From positions 1 to 31,928 of the forward strand of contig JBAYJS010000009.1 of assembly GCA_041664985.1 (NCBI GenBank): a stretch of 31,928 bases of DNA, read 5' to 3'. Every line of letters begins with the position of its first letter. Within the stretch, counting starts at the first letter, position 1. The position numbers were made by a program, and so were the translations under genes. Of this stretch, positions 21,609 through 29,162 are shown in pieces. The notes beneath the pieces were generated by a model. That model was not told where the DNA came from, did no database searches, and saw only the letters and a list, made by a program, of their open reading frames with translations. The stretch comes from JBAYJS01 sp041664985 (GTDB lineage: Bacteria > Patescibacteriota > Patescibacteriia > Buchananbacterales > UBA6539).

Positions 21609-22604
21609 TTAAGACTTGATAACCAATAAATCAAACATCACCTCGGGATCGGTTTGACTGGTTTTTATTTTATAATCAATCGCCAAAAGGTTTTGGTAAG
21701 TTTTTTTGAGTTTATCCAAATCAAAATTTTGGATTTGGGCCATGGTTTTTTTGACCACAAACGGATGCAGACCCAATTGGTAGCCCAGCCGTTCGCTGGG
21801 ATAACCGGCACCATTTTGCTCGACAAAACTTTTTAGCAGCAATAAATTTTTAAATTGCCAAGTGATTTTGGCCAAAAGTTCGGTTGGCAAAGTGCCACTT
21901 TTTAATTGGTCAGAAATCAGCTTTAAAGCCAAGCGTTTGTTTTTTTGGCTCAGCGCGTCGGTGAGCTTAAAAATATCTTCATCCAGTTTAGTTTTGACCA
22001 AAGTCTCAACGTTATTTAAAGTAATATTTTTATTTTCGGCAAAAGCCAAAAGCTTGTCAATTTCCGAATTCATTTGCCACAAATCATTACCGACTAAATC
22101 AGTCAAAAGTCTCAAAGCGGCCGGTTGAATCTGGCCGGTTCTTTTTTTAATTTCTCCAGCCGTCCAATTATAAACATCGGCTTGATTAAGCAGAGTAAAT
22201 TCCTGAGCATATTTTTCTTTTTGTAACCGGGAAAATAAATTATCACCGCGCTTGGCGGAAAGCTTTGATTTGGATTTTTTGGCTTTGTTGCCATCCAGGC
22301 CGCTTTCCCAAAAAATTAAAATTGTATCATCAAGCTTTTTTTGATCCAAGGTTTCTAAAATTTCTTTTTGGACTTTTTGACCTTTGTTTTTGGACAGTAA
22401 ATCTTCAATTATTACCATGCGTTTTTTGGCCAAAAAAGGTGAAGTATTAACGGCATTTTCAAAGTCAGCCACGTCCAGCTTGCTGCCGTCCAAAGTTTGA
22501 ATATTCAAAGCCGATTTATCAATTTCCCGGATAAATTTGTCTTTGAGGTCTTTTAATTTTTGGCGGGAGCGGAAAGCGTCCGGTCCGTAAAGAAAGATAA
22601 TCAT
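21609..22604 (-). CDS. holA: DNA polymerase III delta subunit
   Basis: HolA opens the sliding clamp within the clamp-loader complex. The 331-residue protein has the expected opening (MIIFLYGPDAFRSRQKLKDL), SPFLAKKRMVIIEDLL, the middle LRLLTDLVGNDLWQMNSEIDKL, and the C-terminal collar domain. Walker motifs are absent, as in this family. It begins 12 bases after the valS stop, so the two genes are in one operon. It lies convergent to rpsT. Confidence 0.92.
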   Translation of the reverse strand: MIIFLYGPDAFRSRQKLKDLKDKFIREIDKSALNIQTLDGSKLDVADFENAVNTSPFLAKKRMVIIEDLLSKNKGQKVQKEILETLDQKKLDDTILIFWESGLDGNKAKKSKSKLSAKRGDNLFSRLQKEKYAQEFTLLNQADVYNWTAGEIKKRTGQIQPAALRLLTDLVGNDLWQMNSEIDKLLAFAENKNITLNNVETLVKTKLDEDIFKLTDALSQKNKRLALKLISDQLKSGTLPTELLAKITWQFKNLLLLKSFVEQNGAGYPSERLGYQLGLHPFVVKKTMAQIQNFDLDKLKKTYQNLLAIDYKIKTSQTDPEVMFDLLVIKS

Positions 22605-22616
22605 AGCTTAGTTATT

Positions 22617-24854
22617 TTACTCATCAAAGTAATTCATTTTGTTGGGCCAGGGACTAGCGGCCAATGGTTGGGTTGGGCCATACAAATCACCATATAATTG
22701 TTCGGTTGTAAAAGGCATAAAAGGATGTAAAATTAACAGATATTTTTTGAAAACATATTTTAATATTGATAAAGAGATTATGGTATTTTCTTTTGGCTGC
22801 TTAATTTTTGCGTATCCTTCAAGATTTGATAGGAAGTCGCAAAGTTTTGTCTGTGCCCGCGCGAATAAAAATTTTTCTATATATAAACCGAGTTGGATTG
22901 GAAGATTATCAATTATCAGTAACAAATTTTTATCTTCTTGGGATAAATCTTTGAGTTTGAAGGAGCCAGTCAATAATTGGTTACCCACTTCGACCATCTG
23001 GCCAATCTTCCATAATCGGGCTGCGAAATTTTGGTAGACAATAAACTGGTCTTCTAACAGTAAGAAGTCTTCCTTTTGTGTTGTGTGTGATATCAATGCC
23101 ATTCGCGTGGCATCGGCGCCGAATTTTTCTAAATAATATTCAAGCGAAACAGCGTTGCCGATGCTTTTAGACATTTTTTGTCCGTCTTGGCCCTTTATCA
23201 GGGAGTGAAGGTAGACGGTTTTGAATGGTAGCCTGTCATTTAAGTATTGGCTTAAGAGTATTTTCCTTGAAATAGATAAACGCAGTAAATCATGTCCAAT
23301 TACAATTGAATTGCTGGGGTAAAAATATGAAAAATCATCAGAATTAATATGATTAAAAACGATTGTGCCCCATTGTCCGGAAGAAAACCAGGTATCAAAG
23401 GTGTCAGTTTCAGGCAAATAATTTTTCCCCGCCTCCTTGTCTAGTGTCCAGGCGGCATCTTCGGATGTATAAATACGCTCAAGTCCTTGTGACACTTCTT
23501 TTAGTGGTACTCCTTGATCTAAAAAAGACTGCAGGTTGCCACATTTTTTCTCTCTTTTTTCATTGACAAACCAAACAATAAATTTTGACGGATCAGAAAT
23601 ATCATACCAAATTGGAATTTTAATCCCCCATACGTTTTGGCGGGCAATTGGCCAATCAGTCATTTTTTCTAACCAAGCCATAAGGCCTTTTTCGCGCCAT
23701 TTGGGAAAAATAACCAAATTTTCTTTTTTGATCGCCTCCAAGGCATTTTTTCTTAGCGGAATTTTTTTATCATCCAGCTTTAAAAACCAGGTTTGCATAA
23801 TCACGTTTTCAACCGCATGGCCTCTTTTGCAAAGAAAAGTAGATTCAAGATAGGCATCATCAGTTTTTTCGATGAATCCATGTTCTTTTAAAAATAAGAT
23901 TTCTTTGGCTCGCGCTTCGACCGGCTTTAGTCCGGGGTATCTTTCAAGCATATTACCTTGCCAATCTAAAAGATTTCGAGCCGGGATGGAATTACGCAAA
24001 GTGTATTCGTAGTCATATTTTTTGTAGGAAGGAAAAAACGGGGTCAAAAACGGTTCTGGATTTTGGGGATCAAATTTTCTTTTGCTGGCTATAATTTCAA
24101 CCGGATTACCCGTGATAGGGTTTAACAGAGTTTTTCCGATATTATTGGCATATTGTTTATTGGTGGGATGAATTAAGACATGAGTAACGGTAAAAAGAAA
24201 TTCCGGCCTGGTTGTGGCCAAAGGTAAATACTCATCACTATTTTGAAATTTAAACTTAATAAAATAAAGAGGAGTTTTCTCTTTTTTTTCTTTGAGTTCA
24301 AGATCGGCTAAAATGGTGGCACATTCTGGACAGTAACTGGCCATATAGGGTCGACGGTAAATCAGGCCATCAGCAACCATCTTTTTAAATGTTTCATTGG
24401 TTGCCTTTATTGATTCATCGTCCATAGTATAACGGAACCGCGACCAGTCAACACTTGCGCCCAGGGCCTTTATTTGATTTTTTATTATATTATTATTGCC
24501 TTCAACGAAATATTTGATTGCTTCAAAAAGTTCTTGGCTAGTGTAGCTGTAGCGATCCTTGCCAACTTTCTCTAGACCTCTCTCGAAATTGACTTGCGTC
24601 TCGTAACCGCCATGATCAGTGCTTGGAATCCACAGGGTTGGCTCGCCTTTAGCTCGGTGGTATCTGGTTAAAATATCCTGAATCGCAATCATCAGGGCAT
24701 TTCCAATATGCATCTCGCCACTGGCATTGGGTGGGACTAAAAAAATTGAGAATGGTTTTTTTGTCCGATCAATTTTAGGTATAAAATAATTACCTCTCTC
24801 CCATAAGAGGTTTATTTGAGGGTCTATTTTTTTATGATTATAAAATTCTTGCAT
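22617..24854 (-). CDS. valS: Valyl-tRNA synthetase (short form)
   Basis: ValRS charges tRNA-Val. The class I signature is PPNASGEMHIGNAL (HIGN in place of HIGH), and STDHGGYETQVNFER replaces the typical GTDHAGIATQ region that distinguishes ValRS from IleRS. The CP1 editing domain (about 200-330) starts with ATTRPE and keeps a DYE segment, but its PAHD-type motif is altered. DTFDTWFSSGQW and KMSKSIGN follow, then the anticodon-binding domain. At 745 residues it lacks the C-terminal coiled-coil arm of long ValRS. Editing strength is uncertain. It has an extended -10 promoter and heads the valS-holA operon. Confidence 0.9.
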   Translation of the reverse strand: MQEFYNHKKIDPQINLLWERGNYFIPKIDRTKKPFSIFLVPPNASGEMHIGNALMIAIQDILTRYHRAKGEPTLWIPSTDHGGYETQVNFERGLEKVGKDRYSYTSQELFEAIKYFVEGNNNIIKNQIKALGASVDWSRFRYTMDDESIKATNETFKKMVADGLIYRRPYMASYCPECATILADLELKEKKEKTPLYFIKFKFQNSDEYLPLATTRPEFLFTVTHVLIHPTNKQYANNIGKTLLNPITGNPVEIIASKRKFDPQNPEPFLTPFFPSYKKYDYEYTLRNSIPARNLLDWQGNMLERYPGLKPVEARAKEILFLKEHGFIEKTDDAYLESTFLCKRGHAVENVIMQTWFLKLDDKKIPLRKNALEAIKKENLVIFPKWREKGLMAWLEKMTDWPIARQNVWGIKIPIWYDISDPSKFIVWFVNEKREKKCGNLQSFLDQGVPLKEVSQGLERIYTSEDAAWTLDKEAGKNYLPETDTFDTWFSSGQWGTIVFNHINSDDFSYFYPSNSIVIGHDLLRLSISRKILLSQYLNDRLPFKTVYLHSLIKGQDGQKMSKSIGNAVSLEYYLEKFGADATRMALISHTTQKEDFLLLEDQFIVYQNFAARLWKIGQMVEVGNQLLTGSFKLKDLSQEDKNLLLIIDNLPIQLGLYIEKFLFARAQTKLCDFLSNLEGYAKIKQPKENTIISLSILKYVFKKYLLILHPFMPFTTEQLYGDLYGPTQPLAASPWPNKMNYFDE

Positions 24855-24875
24855 GTGATTAATTAAGCCGATTTA

Positions 24876-24884
24876 ATTATACCA
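24876..24884 (-). promoter_or_regulatory. Extended -10 promoter of valS
   Basis: TGGTATAAT on minus (24884-24876), 21 bases before the ATG. No clear -35 and too little leader for a T-box element. Confidence 0.55.
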
Positions 24885-24913
24885 TATATTAAAAAGGTCT
24901 TTTAGATATGAAA

Positions 24914-24949
24914 CGACCCTGCAAAAGCATTAACTGCAGTGCAGGGTCG
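24914..24949 (-). terminator. Terminator hairpin of the GC-rich unknown gene
   Basis: CGACCCTGCA (24914-24923) pairs perfectly with TGCAGGGTCG (24940-24949). On minus a short TTTC follows, so termination may be moderate. It lies about 90 bases beyond the stop at 25041. Confidence 0.7.
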
Positions 24950-25040
24950 GATCAAAGAGCATTACTTCAACCTTATTCTTTCCTCCAAAAGATTAAGGTT
25001 TGTCCTGTAAGGGACTGTGCGTTTCGTGGGGTGAAGGGGG

Positions 25041-25913
25041 TTAGACGGGCATGGGTTCCAAGTCGCCCATGCTGACGCCTATCGCTTCGGCGGCGTAAAA
25101 GCCGTTGGGCTGGCTGCAGGGCTGCGTCGAACCGATGGTGACGATTTCGCCCTTCTTCAGGAACCGCCGCCCGGTGCCGAGGTCTGTCCGCGGCGGGATC
25201 TGAGTCCAGTGGATTGAGTACTTGACGCCTTCGGGGGGGACCAAGCTCCCAAAGCCTTTGCCCTCATCAAAGTACGCGACCCAAGCCTGGTTGTCACCCA
25301 GTTTGACGCCTTCGGGCAGTTCCACGCCGAAGTTCATCGCGGGAAGTTCTTCCGGCGCCTCGGGCAGCTTGGACATTCCGTCCGGGCCGAATTGTTCGGT
25401 CAGAAACGTGATCATCTGCGGCCACTCCCGCCAGCCGACGGGGACGAGCGTGCCTTCCGTATCGCGGTAGCACGGGATCTCGTACATCCGCTGTGCCACG
25501 ACCCAGAAGTTGTCCTCTTGGGCGATCACGCCGATCACCCATTGTTCGACGACTCCCTTCGGCCGGAATTTGATGATGCGGATCTGGTTGGCCGGCGCCT
25601 TGGTGAAGCGCTTGGTCAGACTGCGCTCAATGGGCACCGTCAGGCGATAGCGGAAGCGCTGATCCGGGCCGGTGGTTTCGTGCTTTTTGGCGACGACGTT
25701 CTTGGAACCGTCGACCACGATCGCGACGAACCGGTAATACGGTTTGACCACCAGTTCCAGCGACAGGTGCTTGGGTTTATCTTCGTCGTTCCACGAGATT
25801 TTGCCGTCCGGGGCGACTTCGACTGTTTGTTCGCCGATCTTCAGGCTCATTTCGAGCCCTTCCGGCAGTAACTGGATCCCGTTCCCTGCTGTGTTGGCAA
25901 CTGCACTTGTCAT
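25041..25913 (-). CDS. GC-rich gene of unknown function
   Basis: The frame extends up to ATG 25955, but the best start is ATG 25913 (290 residues): GGAG at 25921-25924 lies seven bases upstream and a small hairpin (CTGGC/GCCAG, about 25935-25947) would fall in the leader. The protein begins MTSAVANTAGNGIQLLPEG and is soluble-looking, rich in Pro, Gly, Trp and charged residues, with segments LELVVKPYYRFVAIVVDGSK, YRLTVPIERSLTKRF and VGWREWPQMITFLTEQFGP. I recognise no family; beta-rich folding is my guess. One 60-base line inside it (25081-25140) is 65% G+C by count against about 42% in a valS line (24181-24240), so recent transfer is likely. It has a consensus promoter, a long hairpin leader and its own terminator. 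Confidence 0.75.
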   Translation of the reverse strand: MTSAVANTAGNGIQLLPEGLEMSLKIGEQTVEVAPDGKISWNDEDKPKHLSLELVVKPYYRFVAIVVDGSKNVVAKKHETTGPDQRFRYRLTVPIERSLTKRFTKAPANQIRIIKFRPKGVVEQWVIGVIAQEDNFWVVAQRMYEIPCYRDTEGTLVPVGWREWPQMITFLTEQFGPDGMSKLPEAPEELPAMNFGVELPEGVKLGDNQAWVAYFDEGKGFGSLVPPEGVKYSIHWTQIPPRTDLGTGRRFLKKGEIVTIGSTQPCSQPNGFYAAEAIGVSMGDLEPMPV

Positions 25914-26110
25914 CATCGTTCTCCATTGCGTCACCTGGCGTTGCCAGTGCGACATAGCTTGCCTTTCAACACTTCTCTTCCCTCAGACACACATCCTTGG
26001 GAAGTTCTCTCAAAACCTATGACTACTACATTTTTGCTTAAAACTTTTTGATTTTAGCCAAAAATGTAGTAGTCACTTTAGTAGGGTTAGATTGAAAAGA
26101 GCAATATATT
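25914..26110 (-). other. Structured 5' leader of the GC-rich unknown gene
   Basis: Between the promoter and the SD lie about 190 bases including a 17-bp perfect inverted repeat (26020-26036 / 26059-26075) with further partly complementary bases inside (TTAAAA/ATTTTA), and a smaller stem near 25935-25947. Nothing here matches a riboswitch I can name. Confidence 0.55.
26020..26075. repeat. 17-bp perfect inverted repeat (long hairpin)
   Basis: TGACTACTACATTTTTG (26020-26036) and CAAAAATGTAGTAGTCA (26059-26075) are exact reverse complements around a 22-base centre. There is no T-run after it on minus that would make it a classical terminator. Confidence 0.85.
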
Positions 26111-26139
26111 ATGATAGCATATTTGTCTTATTTTGTCAA
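26111..26139 (-). promoter_or_regulatory. Promoter of the GC-rich unknown gene
   Basis: On minus TTGACA (26139-26134), 17 bases ending TGC, TATCAT (26116-26111): consensus -35, ideal spacing and extended -10. Confidence 0.7.
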
Positions 26140-26179
26140 TAGTAATTTGGTGAGTCTTAATTAATAAATCGGATTTAAT

Positions 26180-26210
26180 TAAAAAAATAGCTAAAATTAG
26201 CTATTTTTTG
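26180..26210. terminator. Terminator of polA (bidirectional shape)
   Basis: AAAAAATAGCT (26182-26192) pairs perfectly with AGCTATTTTTT (26199-26209). On minus it follows the polA stop by 20 bases. Confidence 0.75.
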
Positions 26211-26228
26211 TAAGAGTCTAAATTTTAG

Positions 26229-28973
26229 TTAAATCTCTTTTAATTGCCCCCAATTGTCCCCGGCTTCAATACTGGTGTCAACCGGCGCGCGAAGTTTATA
26301 AACGGATTCCATTTTTTCTTTGACCAGCTCGGCAACGGTTTTTAAATCTTTTTGGGGCACTTCAAAAACCAATTCATCATGAACCTGCAAAATCATTTTG
26401 GCTTGGATTGAAATTTTTGGCAGTTCTTTGTGAATTTCAATCATAGCCAGTTTAAGCAAGTCAGCGGCGGTACCTTGAATCGGATGATTAATGGCCATGC
26501 GTTCGGCGCCAGCTTTAATCGGCGCGATGGTTGAATTGATTTCTGGCAAATAGCGGCGGCGGCCAAAAAAAGTTTCCACGTAGCCCATTTGGTGAGCAAG
26601 CTTTTTGGTTTCTTCCAAATAATTATAAATATCCTGATGAATTTCAAAATAGCGATCAATAAAATCCATGGCTTTGGCGCGCGAAATGCCGGTGCCGGCC
26701 GCTAGTCCCCAGGCGCCCTGGCCGTAAATAATACCGAAGTTGACTGCTTTGGCCGCATACCGCATTTCTTTGGTGACTTTGTCCAAAGGCACATCATTAA
26801 TTTCCGAAGCGGTGCGGGTGTGAATGTCTTCGTCTTTTTTGAAAGACTCAATCATTTTTTTATCGTTAGCCAGTGATGCAATAATTCTTAATTCAATTTG
26901 GGAGTAGTCAGCCGAAAGAATTTTAAAGCCCTTGGGCGCGATAAAAGCCTGGCGGATTTTTTGACCCAGTTCGGTGCGAACCGGAATATTTTGTAAATTA
27001 GGTTCAGACGACGAAAGTCTGCCGGTGGCCGTTACGGTTTGATTAAAACTGGTGTGGATTCGGCCGGTTTTATCGACCAGCTTTGGCAAAGCATCCAAAT
27101 AAGTTGATTTTAATTTGCTCAGTTCGCGAAACTCAATAATATAGTCAATGATTTTGTGCTGGCCTTTGAGTTTTTCCAGTTCGTCAGCGGCTGTGGAAAT
27201 TCCGGTTTTGGTGCGGCCCAAGCCTTGAGTGGAAATTTTTAATTTTTCAAATAAAATTCCTTTGAGTTGCAAAGGTGAGGCGATATTAAATTTGGTGCCG
27301 GCTAACTCATGAATTTTTTCCTCGATAGTTTTTAAACGCTTGCCAACAGTTTTGCCCATGGCGTTTAAAAATTTGGTATCGATCAAAACGCCGTTTTTTT
27401 CAATTTGGGCTAAAACCGGAATTAGAGGCACTTCAATTTTGGTCAAAAGGCCCAAGTTATTTTTTTCAGCCAGTTGCTCGGTTAAAGGTTTGACCAATCG
27501 CCAGGTAAAATCGGCATCTTCGCAGGAATAATCAGAAACTTTCTCTAAAGGCACATCTTTTAAAGTGATTTGATTTTTGCCTTTACCAATCAAATCAGTG
27601 ATTGGCTGCATTTGATAACCAAGCTCATTAAAAGCCAGGCCGTCCAAATTGTGCTGGCGCGAGCCCGGGTTAATTAAATAAGAAGCAATCATTGAATCAA
27701 AAGTAACGCCGTTTAATTTCAGGCCGGCCGTGTCCAAAGTTTCCAAATCAAATTTAATGTTGTGGCCGATTTTTTCAATTTTGGCATCAGCTAAAATCGG
27801 TTTAATGATTTCCAGCCATTCGGCTTTAGCCGGCAAATAAAAAGCTTGGCTTTGGTGCCAGCAAAAACTAATGCCCAAAAGCTCATCGGTAAAAGGGTTT
27901 AGGCCGGAAGTTTCAGTATCAAGGGCAAATATTTTTCGGTTTTTTAACTGATCAAAAAAGTTTTTAAAATCAGCCTCGGTTTTAATCAATTTATAATCAG
28001 CACCTTTTTGTTTAGCTAAAACACCGGTTTCACTCGTTACCTTGCCGCTAAAATCAAAACCGGTTTGGCCAGAAGCTGAAACCTTTTGAATTTCTTTTGG
28101 CAGCTTGTTGATTAAAGATTTAAATTCCAATTCTTGAAATAAAGGAATCACCACACCTGCATCATAGCCGGTGATTTTAACGTCTGCCAATTTAAAATCA
28201 ATCGGTACATTATCAACCAATCGACTGAGCTTTTTGGAAAAAAAGGCAGCTTCTTTGTGTTCGGTTAATATTTTGCGATAGCGGTCGGAAAGTTTTTTTG
28301 AATCCAATCTTTGGTAAAGATTTTCCAAACTTTTAAATTCTTTAATTAAAGTAATGGCGCCCTTTTCGCCAATGCCTTTAACACCGGGAATATTGTCGGA
28401 TGGATCGCCACGCAAAGCTTTGTAGTCAACCATTTGCTCGGGAACTAATCCGTCAAATCTTTCTTTAACTTGAGCAATGTCATAAGTTACCGAATCAGAA
28501 ATGCCTTTATGCATAGTGTAAACTACGGTGTTGTCATCAACTAATTGCAAAGTATCCATATCGCCAGTGACAATTACCGTTTGTAAATTTTGAACCTGGG
28601 AATCTCTGACCAAAGTGGCAATCACGTCATCAGCTTCAAAGCCTTCTTTTTCAAAAATTTTAAGATTGAAAGCGGAAACGATTTCTTTGATCCGGGGAAA
28701 CTGAGCGTAAAGCTCGTCGGCTTGTTTGACCCGTTGGGCTTTGTATTCTTTGTATTGCTCGTGGCGAAAAGTGGGAGCGGCCAAATCAAAAGTCACGGCT
28801 AAATAATTAGGCTTTAAATCTTTTAAAACTTTAAGCAAAATCATGGTAAAGCCGTAAGCGGCATTAACAATTTCACCGTTTTTGGTGCGCAAAGTCGGTG
28901 GCAAGGCGTGCCAAGCGCGGTGGATCAAGGCATTACCATCAATTACGACAAATTTTGGTTTTTGGTTAGACAT
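26229..28973 (-). CDS. polA: DNA polymerase I
   Basis: PolA fills repair gaps and removes Okazaki primers. The 914-residue protein has all three domains: 5'-3' exonuclease (about 1-290; ADDVIATL, TGDMDTLQL, DNIPGVKGIGEKGA), 3'-5' proofreading exonuclease (about 325-500) with D352-T-E354, GHNIKFDLE and the Y482...D486 motif intact, and polymerase. The polymerase motifs are A (SADYSQIELR, D689), B (RYAAKAVNFGIIYG, with F746 rather than Tyr), and C (LQVHDELVFE, H865-D866-E867). Many bacterial PolA have lost proofreading; here the residues remain. The transcript starts at an extended -10 and carries a palindromic repeat in its leader. Confidence 0.97.
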   Translation of the reverse strand: MSNQKPKFVVIDGNALIHRAWHALPPTLRTKNGEIVNAAYGFTMILLKVLKDLKPNYLAVTFDLAAPTFRHEQYKEYKAQRVKQADELYAQFPRIKEIVSAFNLKIFEKEGFEADDVIATLVRDSQVQNLQTVIVTGDMDTLQLVDDNTVVYTMHKGISDSVTYDIAQVKERFDGLVPEQMVDYKALRGDPSDNIPGVKGIGEKGAITLIKEFKSLENLYQRLDSKKLSDRYRKILTEHKEAAFFSKKLSRLVDNVPIDFKLADVKITGYDAGVVIPLFQELEFKSLINKLPKEIQKVSASGQTGFDFSGKVTSETGVLAKQKGADYKLIKTEADFKNFFDQLKNRKIFALDTETSGLNPFTDELLGISFCWHQSQAFYLPAKAEWLEIIKPILADAKIEKIGHNIKFDLETLDTAGLKLNGVTFDSMIASYLINPGSRQHNLDGLAFNELGYQMQPITDLIGKGKNQITLKDVPLEKVSDYSCEDADFTWRLVKPLTEQLAEKNNLGLLTKIEVPLIPVLAQIEKNGVLIDTKFLNAMGKTVGKRLKTIEEKIHELAGTKFNIASPLQLKGILFEKLKISTQGLGRTKTGISTAADELEKLKGQHKIIDYIIEFRELSKLKSTYLDALPKLVDKTGRIHTSFNQTVTATGRLSSSEPNLQNIPVRTELGQKIRQAFIAPKGFKILSADYSQIELRIIASLANDKKMIESFKKDEDIHTRTASEINDVPLDKVTKEMRYAAKAVNFGIIYGQGAWGLAAGTGISRAKAMDFIDRYFEIHQDIYNYLEETKKLAHQMGYVETFFGRRRYLPEINSTIAPIKAGAERMAINHPIQGTAADLLKLAMIEIHKELPKISIQAKMILQVHDELVFEVPQKDLKTVAELVKEKMESVYKLRAPVDTSIEAGDNWGQLKEI

Positions 28974-28983
28974 ATTATGTTAA

Positions 28984-29061
28984 CTCATCCTGAGAATTAT
29001 CGTTTAGGGGCGACTGATTTTTGAGATTCTTCGCCCCGACAAAGTCGGGTCTCAGAATGAC
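28984..29061. repeat. GTCATTCTGAG-type palindromic repeat
   Basis: Ends are TCATCCTGAGA (28985-28995) and TCTCAGAATGA (29050-29060), near-perfect inverted copies. Inside are GGGGCG (29007-29012)/CGCCCC (29032-29037), CCCGAC (29035-29040)/GTCGGG (29044-29049), and GATTCTTCGCC. Read on minus it starts GTCATTCTGAGACCCGAC, the style of a dispersed intergenic repeat seen in many bacterial genomes (from memory). It lies in the polA leader. Confidence 0.7.
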
Positions 29062-29081
29062 AAATAGAAATGATTATTGTC

Positions 29082-29090
29082 ATTATATCA
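29082..29090 (-). promoter_or_regulatory. Extended -10 promoter of polA
   Basis: TGATATAAT on minus (29090-29082), about 110 bases before the polA ATG. No convincing -35. Confidence 0.5.
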
Positions 29091-29110
29091 TTTTTTTGTC
29101 AAAAAATCCT

Positions 29111-29145
29111 AAAAAAAGACTCCGAAACTTTTACAGTTTGGAGTC
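29111..29145 (-). terminator. Terminator of the dapA-like gene
   Basis: On minus GACTCCAAAC (29145-29136) pairs with GTTTCGGAGTC (29128-29118), with one bulge, followed by seven T. Confidence 0.85.
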
Positions 29146-29162
29146 GGTGGTTATTTCCTCCG

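Noticed and set aside
24855..25040. T-box riboswitch upstream of valS
   Set aside because: The predicted valS leader is only about 15 nt, and no specifier loop or T-box sequence is visible; the large stem there is the terminator of the upstream gene.
25392..25871. Plus-strand 159-codon open frame antisense to the GC-rich unknown gene
   Set aside because: Long antisense frames are expected in GC-rich DNA; no SD or promoter, and the minus frame has SD, promoter and terminator.
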